Of a stretch of DNA of 64,000 bases, positions 44,004-54,768 are shown in pieces; the stretch's first letter is position 1; the number at the start of each line of letters is the position of its first letter. This DNA comes from Amylostereum areolatum (lineage: Eukaryota > Basidiomycota > Agaricomycetes > Russulales > Stereaceae). The stretch spans positions 124,001 through 188,000 of the forward strand of contig SAXG01000061.1 of NCBI GenBank assembly GCA_012932865.1, read 5' to 3'. The notes below the pieces were generated by a model. That model worked only from the letters and a program-made list of their open reading frames with translations, ran no database searches and had not been told where the DNA came from. Position numbers and translations under genes: made by a program.

Positions 44004-45660
44004 ATGAACGCTCTTCAGCCAGACACACAGGAGCACGCAAACTTGCTCAACAATGAGCAAGCTCCAAACAGCGCCGCCTCACTTCTCCCGTCCACGCCTG
44101 TCTCGGTCGACGTTTTCCTCAGCGAAATTCTCATCAAGATATTCTCATACATCCCCGAGCTCAGCCCTCCACACTCAGCCGCGACCCGCGCGCCCGCCTG
44201 GGTTGCGATCCTGCACGTTTGCCATCAGTGGCGTGAGGTCGCGTTCGCATGCTCGACACTGTGGACGACGATACCGCTTGGAAGGCCCGAATGGACCGAT
44301 ATTGCGCTCGAGCGCTCGCAAGGATATCCTCTCACAATCCATATAGTTCGGGACCTCCAGGAAGACTGGCGCGTCCACAAAGACAAGCGCGCGAGAAACG
44401 TCTTGAACAATCTTTATCGCGCCTTGACGCGCGTTCACTCGGCCATCCTCCGTGGCCCAATCATAGACAACGCCCCCGCGACGAAAAACAGCAGTTTTTT
44501 CTCCGACATCCCCAATGAAATCGCGAGCTCGCGCGCCGTCTCCCTCGAGTGCACGGGCCAGACGGTCGTGGGCCCCAGCTACACCAGTTACAACGCGACC
44601 CCCACACACCTCGCGCGCTTGTCCCTGCGGGGATGCATCGTGTCTGCCGGATCCGAGATCCTCCGTGCACCGCTCTCGTCCTTGACGATTCGCCCGTGCA
44701 CGGTGCTGCACGGCATCGCAACCGTGCTCGTCCTGCTCGGATCCTTCCCGGCGCTGGAACACCTCGCCATCAACGACATCGTGCTCTCCGAAGAGGGACG
44801 GCCGTACGCCGGCCCCGTCGTGAACCTACCGCATCTCAAGCACCTCGAGGTGAACGTGGCGCCGAAGGATCTCAAAGAGTTCATAGCTTCGCTGTCCTTT
44901 CCGACCGACGCGGACACCGTGCTAGGCTGTCAATGTACGGATCTTGCGGAGGCGACGGACACCATCACCAGTCTCCGCGAGACCCTGGCACACCATCTCT
45001 GCCACGATATTACCCATGTCCTCAATCCCGAGACCGTGTGCTACAGGACCGACGTCGCCCAGGATATAAATAGCGCTTCCATCGTCCTCCACCCCGCCTG
45101 GCGCGGCGATCTTTTCTCCTCTTTGCCAGATGCGCAGACGCTGCCACCGCAAGGCACAAGCCATCTTATATCCCGACTACGTATCGACATACATTGGGTC
45201 CGCGTCGCCGCCACAGCGCCGCCACTCCTCGCCCTCCTCATCGCCCCAGACTCCCGGGGATGCCTAACCCATCTCGGCGTCACCTGGAAGAGGCCCTCGT
45301 TCTGCGCGCCCGCGGGCTGGCACCGCATCTCCACGCGTTCTCCGCATGTCGAAGGCATCCTCGCACATCAAGGCGCGGCGATCTCCCTCCCTTCGCGCCC
45401 TCGCATCCCCGACGACAGCCGTGCGCCGTTTCCTCGATTGCGGTGGATCAGCGTCGGGGAGGGTCGATATTTCTAAACCGCCGAGGGCAGACGTGTTCGA
45501 GCGGTTGATGGAGGTTGTGGAGGACACGGGGCGGCGCGGGAGAGAGGGAGAGGGAGAGGGCTTGAATATCGCCTTGACCAAGTGCAGGTTTGCACCTGGG
45601 ATGAAGGAAAGACTGGAGAAGTACGTGAAGTTGAGGAGGGTTACTTTGGTCGACTGTTGA
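44004..45660 (+). CDS. F-box protein
   Basis: An F-box-like motif lies near residues 35-85: VDVFLSEILIKIFSY, then WVAILHVCHQWREVAFACSTLWTTI, the common Agaricomycete form. About 400 residues follow with leucine-rich spacing (LARLSLRGC, FPALEHLAINDIVL, LPHLKHLEVNV), as in repeat-type substrate-binding domains. F-box proteins recruit targets to SCF ubiquitin ligases through Skp1. The main frame stops at 45476, while a second frame with plausible residues (ADVFERLMEVVED to LRRVTLVDC) continues to 45660. A 43-bp GT-AG intron at 45443-45485 joins the two in phase. The start at 44004 is chosen because similarity begins later and an in-frame ATG at 43854 lies before a possible splice acceptor. Confidence 0.8.
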
Positions 45661-46861
45661 GAGGGTAGTATTCGCAGACGCCGGAGGCGTGGTACTTACT
45701 CGTGAGATGTACAAACAATGTTCGAGTTGCGTTCGCGATCGGAACCTCCCCCCGAGTCCATTGGAGGCTACGCCTATTATGTCTATGTCAGGTAACCGTA
45801 AGTACTCTGAGTGATAAGCCGTGTTGTAATCTATTCCACCGCCTGTCGATTCACACACCATCCTATACCACCACCGCTCTCCTCTCTGGGACCCTCTTCT
45901 ACCTCACCACACCCTACAGTCAGATCTCGCTTTCGAACCTGCCACACCCACTGGCATGCCCCACGCCCCCGCCTGGGGCGCGCGGCGGTCTCGAGTCAGG
46001 CAGCCCGTCGCGCGATCCCGCGGGCGCTACGTCGTCGTTGTCCGTAGGCATGGCGTACTTCCCACTGGAAAGACGGCGGGGCGGACGTACTGTTCAACAT
46101 CATCTCACCAGACATGGTACTTCATGTTGCAGTGGACAATGAAGTCGTGGGAAAGTATCACGTGGACAATCCGGCTCACTAACCTCATACTATTGCCTGC
46201 GACTCCTCGAAGGTAAGTACGTTGAGTACCCATACCCGAAGAGCATCAATGTACTCACGATGCACCTGTTCACAGACCAGCCCCGTTCCTCGTGAGGAAG
46301 CGTTCATACCTCGCTACACGCAATGGTGATCAGTGGAAGACCGTGCCAGGCCACTGACCTTCAACCGCCCATTCGATGTCTCGACCACTCTTTGTGCACG
46401 GCCAACGCGCGGGCTGGAAGCCATGCACTATGCATGATCCGGAACCCCGTCGGGCTTGCCCCGATTTCAGGAATCCCGAACACCTGCCGGTGAGCCGCGC
46501 ATATACTTGAGTAAGTTGCGTCTCCCTCGGTCCCTGCGCACCGTCCGAGTCGTCCCCAGCTCTCATGCTACCAGGTTCTCACCCATCCCGATCCTGCGTG
46601 TATCCAGTGTTCCTCCAACGGGCAAGCGCTCCAATTCAACGCCGTCCAACACCCCCACACGTTTCGAATCAAATCGACAAAATCCGACAAAAGCGATAAC
46701 AAAAAAAATTTGGAAAACGGGTCCACAGAGCCAATAATCTCCGCTGCCTTCCAGAGTCCGTATGCCACCTCCTGGTACTTATGTACCGAGAGCGGAGGAA
46801 CCGAGCCGACGCGCGCGCGCATACACCCACATCCCCAACGTGCGTCCGTATGCGATTCGAA
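45661..46861. other. 1.2-kb spacer, no recognised gene
   Basis: Frames at 45702-46142 plus and 46330-46566 minus are unsupported. An A-rich run AAAAAAAATT occurs near 46703. This stretch would include the 3' UTRs of the F-box gene and of the convergent GPI-protein gene. Confidence 0.5.
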
Positions 46862-47468
46862 TCACAACACCACCTGCATCGCGCCGAGCACGATCCCCGC
46901 GAGCACCACGCCCGCAGCCATCCCCACGCCCGCCCCAGACCCCACCCTGCCCGCCGCGCTCGCGCTCGCACTCGCGCCCGCCGCGGCCGCACTCCCGCCC
47001 GCGCTGCCCCCGCCCGCGCCCGCCAGGATCGACGCGGCGAGCGAGGCGGCGGCGGCGGTGCCCGAGGCGCCGATGAGGCTCGTGAGCGAGGCGAGGGCGC
47101 CGCTGGGGAGGTTGGAGGTGAGGGACGCGAGCTCGGAGGTGAGCGCGGGGAGGTCCGAGGTGAGGGAGGCGAGGTCGGAGGTGAGGGCTGGGAGGTTGGT
47201 GGTGAGGGAGGCGAGGTCGGAGGTGAGCGCGGGCAGGTCGGAGGTGAGGGAGGCGAGGTCAGAGGAGATGGAGGCGCTGTCCTGTGGGCGGGAACGGTCA
47301 GGGAGGGTTGCGAGGGGAGGGGCTGGGGAGCGGGCGTACTTGGCGGGCGTCGAGGGCGGTGGTGGAAGCTGTGGAGAGACGGTCAATTTGGGGGAAATTG
47401 CAGGGGGGGAAGGAGCGTCGCGCACCAGCAAGGGACAGGAGGAAAACGGACAAGGCCTTGAACTGCAT
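46862..47468 (-). CDS. Secreted GPI-anchored-type Ser/Ala-rich protein, paralog 1 (14-residue repeats)
   Basis: Three exons (47468-47426, 47368-47340, 47281-46862) give 163 residues. Exon 1 is a signal peptide (MQFKALSVFLLSLAA). Exon 2 ends in DARQ. Exon 3 starts with tandem SDLASLTSDLPALT units: about five copies of a 14-residue pattern with Leu spacing that would form an amphipathic helix. Then follow a Gly/Ala/Ser-rich stretch (ASILAGAGGGSAGG) and a hydrophobic C-terminus VGMAAGVVLAGIVLGAMQVVL, the layout of a GPI attachment signal. It is probably a cell-wall or plasma-membrane protein. It shares exon layout with the two genes to its right. Confidence 0.8.
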
Positions 47469-48229
47469 ATTTCACGATGTCTCAAGGAGCGTGGTGAGTG
47501 GGGAGCGAAGGATGGAAGCTGAAGCTGAAGGTGCGCTTTGCAGGATCGGCGGGGGGGGAGAAGAGGAGAGAGGGTGCGATGTCCGGCGGGTTCGCCGTTT
47601 TATACGATCCCTTCCCTTCCCGCTCCACACGCTCGCGTGCTCGCAACTGCAAAGGGGGGGTCTCGCGCAAATATTGTCCGCGATCAATGCATATCGCGCA
47701 CCTGGTCGTCTTGGATTCCGAGGTTCCTTCCCGTATTCCAGCCTATTTCTGGCGAGGTTCTGGGACGGGGGACCTGCGCTCTGTGGCGATGCAAGGGGTG
47801 GCGTCGCCATTTGCAATTTTTAGATGCTATATACATACATACCGTAAGCACGCATAAAGTGCACGCGAGCTTGGGACCCACGGAACTTCTGGTCAGGTCA
47901 GCTACGGACTCGTATGATCCAATGGTTCTGGAGAGTACGTGCATGCATGCAACATTTGAATGGACGACGAAGAATCGATCAAGATGTCTGGAGGTAACTC
48001 GGGTATGCACGCCCCGTTCGCTCCTCCGTATCATCATCCGTGTCACCCCCTTTCAAACGTGATGCACACCGAAACGCAAAGATTCCACAAAGTCCGTTCG
48101 TCAATACATCAGGCAAAAGCATACAATTCTTGTGACTCGTCAACCGTCCGTATGCGCCACTGGCACGTCCTCGATCAACTCCACGTCCGTTCCGTTCCAT
48201 TAGGCTCCCTTCCACCCCGTTCCATCCGC
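47469..48229. other. Promoter-side spacer of GPI paralog 1
   Basis: Nothing beyond promoter-like sequence is seen; a TATA box is listed separately. The plus-strand frames here (47284-47823, 47538-48062) run antisense or across the promoter and have no support. Confidence 0.5.
47598..47604 (-). promoter_or_regulatory. TATA box of GPI paralog 1
   Basis: TATAAAA on the minus strand, 136 bp upstream of the ATG at 47468. Paralogs 2 and 3 have TATA boxes at 138 and 126 bp, so spacing is conserved. Confidence 0.6.
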
Positions 48230-48900
48230 TCAAACGAACACAAATGCCGCGGCCGCACCCAGCCCCGCCGCGACCATCGCCCTTCCCGACATCGCCCCGG
48301 TAGCCCCCGCGCCATTCGCGGAGCTGGTCGCGCTAGCGCTCGCGGATGCGGGCGCGGACGACGCGGGGCGGATCGAGGAGGTCGGAAGCGAGGGCGAGCT
48401 GGCCGTCGGAACGGTCGCGCTCGAGGACGACGTCACGGTGGGGATCGAGGCGAGGGAGGACGCGCGCGAGGCCAGGCTGGACGAGACGGAGGCGAGGGAG
48501 GAGGACACGCCGACGAGGGAGGTCGAGACCGAGGATACGACGGAGGACACGACCGAGGAGGGGATGGCGGTGAGGGTGGTGGAGCGGGTGGGGATGGGCT
48601 CGATCGTGAGGGGGAGAGAGATGGAGGGGCCGGACGCCTGGCGAGCGGATTTACGATGAGATGAATACCCTGGATGTATGCGCGGGTGGACGGGGGGCAC
48701 GTACGGAGGAGGACGCCGCTTGACGGCGCACGAGCGCGTCAGGGCCAGGTGCAGCCGCGCCGCTCACTGTATACCACACCCACACCGCATTTCAGCACTC
48801 CTGATGCTTCCCGCCCACACGAAAACGAAGGCGGGAAAAAAAACGCACCGGCGGTGGCGAGCACGCAAGAAAGCAAGGCGAAGACGAGCTTGGTCTGCAT
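48230..48900 (-). CDS. Secreted GPI-anchored-type Ser/Ala-rich protein, paralog 2
   Basis: Three exons (48900-48849, 48766-48705, 48637-48230) give 173 residues. Exon 1 is the signal peptide MQTKLVFALLSCVLATA. Exon 2 encodes GAAAPGPDALVRRQAASSS, with a dibasic RR that suits Kex2-type processing in the Golgi. Exon 3 is Ser/Thr/Val-rich (SSVVSSVVSSVSTSL, VSSSLASVSSSLAS) and should be heavily O-glycosylated. It ends ANGAGATGAMSGRAMVAAGLGAAAAFVFV, a GPI-type signal with small residues before a hydrophobic tail. Exon phases match paralog 3 exactly. No catalytic domain is present; a structural wall or surface role is inferred. Confidence 0.8.
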
Positions 48901-49030
48901 GGCGGGTGGTGTTCGTGCGTGAGTCGTCTTTGACGGTCGTGATCCGTCGATGGGATAGGATTCGTGCGGTCGTGCGGTCGTGCGGGGAAAAGACGGGGGG
49001 CAGCTGCAGGATGAAGGCGAGGACGGACGG

Positions 49031-49038
49031 TATTTATA
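49031..49038 (-). promoter_or_regulatory. TATA box of GPI paralog 2
   Basis: TATAAATA on the minus strand, within the palindrome GGTATTTATACC seen on the plus strand, 138 bp upstream of the ATG at 48900. Confidence 0.6.
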
Positions 49039-49242
49039 CCGTGGAGAAGGCCAGACGTGACAGGCGCGGCACATGGCCCCGCATCATGGCGGTGGGGGGT
49101 GGAGTTTGCTGCCCGTCACGGTTCCATATGATACGCCATCTGCGTGGTGAAAGCTACAGGACCTGCCCGCCCAGCTCGCTGTTGATATGGAGTTGGGGGA
49201 ATTGCATTGGTCGATTTCAGAATCGGAAGGCATGTTTTCCTG

Positions 49243-49286
49243 TAGGGGGGAGGGGGAGGAGGAGGAGGAGGAGGAGGAGGAGGAAG
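49243..49286. repeat. Purine-rich (GGA)n microsatellite
   Basis: A run of G-rich sequence (GGGGGGAGGGGG) followed by about nine GGA units on the plus strand. Four or more G-runs are close enough for a G-quadruplex; triplex formation is also possible. It lies between GPI paralogs 2 and 3, about 340 bp upstream of the paralog 2 start. Confidence 0.85.
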
Positions 49287-49622
49287 GCGGACAAGGTGTC
49301 GCAACCCAACGATGATGTCATGGATTCGGGACCTGCCGGCGGGCAGTACATATAAATTATTATAGATCCCCAGATCTAAAGCGGGCGATTCACCCCGTCT
49401 TGCGGGCACACAGTACGATAGGTAGCCATTGACTATCTTCCCTCCATAGCTCCGCATCCTCCTACGTTGCTTACTATATACAGCACGCACTACACAGCGG
49501 CGTGTAGCAAAAACAGGCCACCAAAAGCAAAACAGAAAACGTCCGAAAAGAGTCCATGCTATGGCAGCTACGTAGCACAGCGCACTGACCACTCGGTCTT
49601 CTCCATCAACGCCCAACCCGCC

Positions 49623-50261
49623 CTAAAGCGCCGCCACGCCAGCCACAGCCAGCACCCCCGCGATCCACCCCCCCGCACCCCCGCGCATCCCCACAGCACC
49701 GTTCGGCGCCGCACTCCCGCTCGCGCCCGCAGCGGCGGCGGACCCGGACCCAGCGGCGCGCGCCGTCGACGCCGCGGCGGAGGACTTGGCGACGGACGAC
49801 GCGGCGCGGGTGGTGCTCGCGGCGGCAGAGGAGTGCACCCCGGTCGCGGAGGCCGATGCAGACCCGGACGGGGTGGAGGCGCCGGGCGACGCCGTCGCGC
49901 TGCTCTCGACGTCGGTGCCGGTGGCGATGCCGGTGTCGGTTTCGGTTTCGGAGGGGTCGGAGGCGGAGAGGGTGTCCGTTGGATCTGCGGCGCTGGTGGC
50001 GGCGTCGGAAGGTATGCCTGCGTCGGTGGTGGTCGGGTCGTCGATGGCGGATGTGTCCTAGGGATGGATGGTTAGTGGAGGGAGGGAAGAGGGCGATGGG
50101 GACGAACCTGGCGGCGGAGAAGCGCGCCGTGGGCGGCGCTGGGTGGGGAGAGAGCCGCGGCAGAGGCTGTAGCGAACGTGAGCGAGTGTGGATGGCGGGA
50201 GAAGAGCGGGGGAGGACGTACCGGCGAGAGAAACGAGCGCGACGAAGAACTTGATCTGCAT
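49623..50261 (-). CDS. Secreted GPI-anchored-type Ser/Ala-rich protein, paralog 3
   Basis: Three exons (50261-50222, 50166-50108, 50057-49623) give 177 residues. Exon 1 is the signal peptide MQIKFFVALVSLA. Exon 2 ends in HGALLRRQ, again with a dibasic site at the exon border, closely matching ALVRRQ in paralog 2. Exon 3 is rich in Asp/Thr at first (DTSAIDDPTTTDAG), then Ala/Ser-rich, ending with NGAVGMRGGAGG and the hydrophobic WIAGVLAVAGVAAL. The acidic start and lack of repeats set it apart from paralog 1. It is probably surface-anchored and O-glycosylated. The promoter of BET2 is on its far side, not shared. Confidence 0.8.
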
Positions 50262-50923
50262 CTTGTCGGAATTAAGGACGGGAAGGTTGCGTTCGAAGGG
50301 GAGGAGAGTTAGTGGGACAAAGGGGAGGAGGAAAAGGGAAGAAAGCGATGGAAGATAAATTCTGGGTGGCCACCGTGGGCTTATATACCCGTCCGACGGT
50401 TGTGCATCATTGCCCGTCGTGTGAGCGCGGGCGCTCCACCCTGCGTGTCTGGGGTGGAAGGTACATGCTGCACAGGTCTGGTATTAGGGGATTGGAAAAT
50501 TTGGGCCCGTGGCCGGTCTGGTCGCTTGCGCCATCGGCCAGCGTTCAGTGGCCAGTCTGTTGCGACCCAGTACGAAATCGGAAACGGGGAGACGGCGATG
50601 ACTTGTGCGTTGATGCCCGTTCATGTGCAATGGGATGTAAAATGTGGACGGTGCGTTCATGGTCGCCGAGGCTGTGTTCACGTCAGTTGTTCGATACAGT
50701 CCAATCGATCTATACTGTACATCATACTCGTACTTACACGGCGGCGCTGCCTCCCAGGTCCCACCTATGATCCTGCGATAGCAAACAGATGAGCAACAGC
50801 ATCAACCAGACGAAACAGAGTAACCCACGCACCCTCCATGCACCCCGCTCCAAGCCCACAAGCACACGACTCCTCACGGCCCCAAAGCCACCAAACCGAC
50901 CCCTCGCAACCAGCACGCGGCCT
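50262..50923. other. Spacer between BET2 and GPI paralog 3
   Basis: Carries the paralog 3 promoter and the 3' end of BET2 transcription. The plus-strand frames at 50312-50770 and 50400-50792 have no family support. Confidence 0.5.
50381..50387 (-). promoter_or_regulatory. TATA box of GPI paralog 3
   Basis: TATATAA on the minus strand, 126 bp upstream of the ATG at 50261. Confidence 0.6.
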
Positions 50924-52455
50924 TCACGACCCGCGTCGCGGTAGCGCCTTCCACCCCTTTCGTAGGCCCATTTTCTCGATGACGCCCGCCGGCATGCAGT
51001 ACACTGGGTCCAGGTCCTCCAGCCCCGGGTACCCCAACAGGGAGAGCCCTGCCACGCCGAATATGGTGTGGAAGACGTCGACCATGTCGCCTGGGCGGTC
51101 GGCAATCCCGCCTGCTTCCAGATCCTTTGTGCGTGGCGTTAGATCGTGGGGTGTAGCAAGGATGAGGAGGGCGGTCTCACCTGTGCGCCGATGATGAAAC
51201 GCGTGAGCGCGTCCGCGTCGATCCATGGTAGCTTGTTCAGGATGGCCAGGGCAGAGAGCACCCAGAAGCTGTAGCAGACCTGTAAACATGTTCGTCAGCG
51301 CAGATCCTTTGTGCGATGAGGGCGCGCGGATGTGAGGGACGGTAGGAGTGTACCCCAAGGAAAGACAGGCACATTGGATCAGGAAGGGACGGGTGCGGGG
51401 AGAGGCTGTGGTTCAGGGGGAAGAAACAACGCACGTCTTCGAGCTTCTCTGGTCGGCCATTCAGCCCGCCGTTGGGCAGCTGTCGTTCGGCGAGCCACCA
51501 TCCGAGGGTGGACTCGTCGATGATGTCTAGCCTGCCAACGAGGGCGAGGGCGGCAGTGCAAACAAAGACTAAAAGGCACGGTAAGCGTGAAAGCACAACA
51601 AAAGGCAAGGTTGCATATAAGAGGATGAATTCTGTAGATCAAGGACGACGTCTGCGAACCCGGATGAAACCCTGCAGAAACCACTGCGAAAAATCGGCTG
51701 ACGTTCCAAGGAGGACTCTCACCTTGACCGGCGTGGCTCTCTGCCCCGATTATCCTCCCAAACCCCCCGTCGAAATTCCGACATTGACCAATATATTCCA
51801 CGCATCTGTCCTTGTCGACGGCGTCCAACCGGCCGAGCAGAGATAGCGTCGACAAGGCGATGTACAAGAACCGAGTGTCGATCTCGCCGAAGGCGTCCCC
51901 CGCAAACACGCCCGAAGGTTGTTGTAGCGAAAGGATGTCTAGACGACGCCCGGCCCACTGTCAGACGCGATGTGAAGGTGGGAGAGTGGGGGATGATACA
52001 CACAATTGACGACACGGTCTTTGTCCACGCGATCGAGCGCATCTTGGATGACAAGGATCTGTATCGCGCTCAGGGTGGAATGGATATGTGCGTCGTGGTC
52101 CGGATGCGCGCCGAATCCTCCTGCGCGTCCTCGAGAGTGAGTATGGCGTGCCCAAGGAGGTCAGCCAAGAAACGGACCTGCCTCTTCGTCCCAGCAGCTC
52201 ATCACGTATTCAATCATGTCCTCCCGATTGAGTGCATCCTGGTGGCCCATGATGCAGAGCGCGGTGAGGCCCCAGTAGACGGCGTTCATGCGGAGGTGAG
52301 CGGTGAGGTGGTAGGCGAGATCATCTGTGCGCTAGAAGGGGCCGTTAGGCCCAATCTTTGGATGACAAGGAGCTACGCACCGACCCTAAATTCTGGATGT
52401 ATTTGACGTGCAGAGGAACCACGAGCGCGGACGTGGAGGAGGAGTGGGTGGTCAT
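50924..52455 (-). CDS. BET2: Rab geranylgeranyltransferase beta subunit
   Basis: Seven exons read from the ATG near 52455 to the stop at 50924. The product opens with [24 protein letters not shown] and continues with prenyltransferase repeats: [110 protein letters not shown] and [20 protein letters not shown]. The zinc ligands appear as Asp-x-Cys (the EDVCYSFW segment) and the late His in DVFHTIFG, with the earlier Asp in the same repeat group. With BET4 and the escort protein MRS6 it attaches geranylgeranyl groups to Rab GTPases such as Ypt1. It sits between GPI paralog 3 and a rhodanese gene, with no evident functional tie. Confidence 0.95.
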
Positions 52456-53226
52456 GGTGGTCAGAAGCCAAGGACGATACCGTGACTGGAGGCGCGCGTC
52501 GCCGCCGTCGCGTCATTGATCCTTCTCATTCCGAACCACTATCTAACCCCCATCCCCACCACCCCACCACCGCTATCACCGCCGCCAAATATCTACTAGA
52601 CGTCTTCGGAAACCCTCTCGCTGTTGTTTCGCTCGTGATACCGACTGCCTAGGACCGAACACGCCGCACCAACCCTACCTTCAAATCCCATCCCGATCTA
52701 AGCGCCAGAACAGACTCATACCGCTCAAGTTCAACTTTGTCTCCCTGGGGGATAATAACCCCGTTACACTCAAGGTATGTGCACTCTGTCTATCTGGTGC
52801 TTTTGGTATGGGTTTTTGCTGGTGGGGAGACGGACTGTGGTTGAAATGGTTGGAAAGCCTGTGGCTGTGGCATGCGATTGCAATGCTCGGGTGTGGGATG
52901 GGCAAAGAAGCTGAAAGGAGGGTGGACAAAGTGCACTTCGCACCGCGAGCTCGATATATGACTCGTGGGGGATCGGGAGGTGTCCCTGGAACGGTGGATG
53001 TCGTATATGCCACATGCTGGTTCAAGCCACTCACTGCCCGTCGGTCGCGCGTCATTGCACTCTTGTGTGAACCATGTGTTTCCTATGCACTATCCTCCAG
53101 CCAGGAATTTCATAGTCTATGGCCCACTCGTGATGCCAAAGGCTTTCCATGAGCTTTCTTCTAGTAGCTCATTCTTGACGCATTGTGCTCATCGCTGACG
53201 CCTCGTTCGACCCAGACTCTACAACG
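52456..53226. other. Spacer with probable 5' leader exon of the rhodanese gene
   Basis: It holds divergent promoters for BET2 and the rhodanese gene. A GTATGT donor at 52764 may end a non-coding leader exon that splices to an acceptor just before 53227. No independent gene is supported. Confidence 0.4.
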
Positions 53227-54339
53227 ATGTCATACTCTCAGCACTGTCGGCGCATCTCCCCCATTACCGAGACAGATGAATCACGGTCATCACCCACCTC
53301 CTATGGCGATACACCCGTCCAGCCCCACTTCGTCCCACCAACCTTCGAAGCCTACCACCGCGAAGATCTCAGCACAAGCAGCGTCACCACCCCCATCTTC
53401 TCCCCGAAGAAGAACACCTACGCCTCCGCCTCCGCCTCTACATCAACGCCCGCCGCCAGCGAAGACGGCACGCCCTCCCTCCGCACGCTCGACGACATAC
53501 GGGACCAGGTCGCCGAGCGCCTCGCCGTGCGCGCCATCCGCAAGCTCAAAGACGTCGACGGGACGAAGATCGCGGTCACGCTCACGCTCTCGAAGGAGAA
53601 CGACGCGGCGTTCCTCCACCTCGTCACCGCGCACGTCCACCGTATGCTCGCGCTCAAGAACCACCTCGTCGCGGTCGCCACCACCGGCGTCGGTGAGACA
53701 TGTCTGGCCCTCGTCGGCTCGTCGCCCGTGCAAGTACAGCGAGCCGCTCTGCTCGCCTGCGCCAAGTTCGTCGGGCGCCTGACGCCCATCCGCGGTGCCG
53801 ACATAGGCCCGCTCTGGTTGGCCTCCGTCCGCGAGGTCGGCTGGACACCGTACGACGAGGCCGCGCTCTGGGACGTGCTCACCAAGTCCTCGCAAGAGCT
53901 CATCGACCCGACCGTCCCGCCCCCGGGTTCCCGACCCATCGCCCAGATCCTCGAAAGCGCGCGCACGCGTCTGCAACGGCTCTCCCCGCAGCAGGCGTTC
54001 GAGGAGCTGCACGACGCCTCGATCCCAATGCCCGTGCTCCTCGTCGACATCCGCCCGCACGCCCAGCGCGAGGCGTACGGCACCATCCGCGGCGCGCTCG
54101 TCATCGAGCGCAACGTGCTCGAGTGGCGCTTCGACCCGCGCTGTCTCGATGGTCGACTCGAGATCGCGAATCGGTACGACCTGCGCGTGATCGTGATCTG
54201 TCAGGAGGGGTACACGAGCTCGTTGGCCGCTGCGTCGCTGCAGGATGTTGGGCTGTTGAACGCGACGGATGTCGAAGGAGGCTTCAAGGCATGGAAGGAG
54301 ACGGGGCTTCCGGTCGAGGTGCGATCGAGGTGGATATAG
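53227..54339 (+). CDS. Rhodanese-domain protein with uncharacterised N-terminal half
   Basis: One uninterrupted exon encodes about 370 residues from ATG 53227 (an in-frame ATG at 53185 is possible). Residues 1-80 are Ser/Thr/Pro-rich. Residues 90-190 form an alpha/beta region (VAERLAVRAIRKLKDVDGTK, VQVQRAALLACAKFVGRL) I cannot assign. The C-terminal 110 residues are a rhodanese domain: PVLLVDIRPHAQREAYGTIRGALVIERNVLEWRF, VIVICQEGYTSS with the active-site Cys, and VEGGFKAWKETGLPV. Rhodaneses move sulfane sulfur or, in some cases, dephosphorylate. The active-site loop CQEGYTS is that of single-domain sulfurtransferases. The gene has no introns in the coding part, unusual in this window. Confidence 0.85.
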   Translation: MSYSQHCRRISPITETDESRSSPTSYGDTPVQPHFVPPTFEAYHREDLSTSSVTTPIFSPKKNTYASASASTSTPAASEDGTPSLRTLDDIRDQVAERLAVRAIRKLKDVDGTKIAVTLTLSKENDAAFLHLVTAHVHRMLALKNHLVAVATTGVGETCLALVGSSPVQVQRAALLACAKFVGRLTPIRGADIGPLWLASVREVGWTPYDEAALWDVLTKSSQELIDPTVPPPGSRPIAQILESARTRLQRLSPQQAFEELHDASIPMPVLLVDIRPHAQREAYGTIRGALVIERNVLEWRFDPRCLDGRLEIANRYDLRVIVICQEGYTSSLAAASLQDVGLLNATDVEGGFKAWKETGLPVEVRSRWI

Positions 54340-54768
54340 GGACCTGCAGGAGGGATTCTTGGGATTGTAAGTGTGCTTGTTGTCCGTGTCCGTGGCTGTT
54401 GCTGATTCACTACGCAGACATGTATACTGCTTGTTTTTTTTGGTCTATAGGCTTATCTTTATATCTTTTGCTTTGGGCGTGCTATCATGCCAGAATACTT
54501 ATCGTAGTCTTTCTTGAAAAGCAATGTGCTTCGGAGTGGAATCACGTACCCACGCGCCATGGCCCAATGTAAACTCAAGGAACAGACGACAGGCGAGCCC
54601 GTCTAAAAAGCTGACGAGACAAACAGTACACAAACTTGAACCCCAAAATGATCGTGTCGATTCGTTATCATAATAAAAAGGAGAAACTAGACTTTGAGTC
54701 CGTACAAAGATAGTTAGATATGCCAATAGTACCCTCGAGTTCCCCCTTCGCTGACCCCGCGTACGCGC
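54340..54768. other. Spacer between convergent genes
   Basis: AT-rich, T-runs and A-runs typical of 3' UTRs. No gene seen. Confidence 0.6.

Larger units (their letters stand above)
48901..49622. other. Promoter-side spacer of GPI paralog 2
   Basis: Holds the TATA box and a purine-rich microsatellite (both listed). Long plus-strand frames here owe their openness to GC-rich antisense sequence. No gene supported. Confidence 0.5.

Noticed and set aside
46781..47461. Plus-strand 226-codon Gly/Glu/Arg-rich frame
   Set aside because: It is antisense to the GPI paralog 1 exon, and its repeats mirror the 14-residue repeats of that protein.
53418..54113. Minus-strand 231-codon frame opposite the rhodanese gene
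   Set aside because: Antisense shadow: the plus-strand reading has the rhodanese domain and active-site loop.
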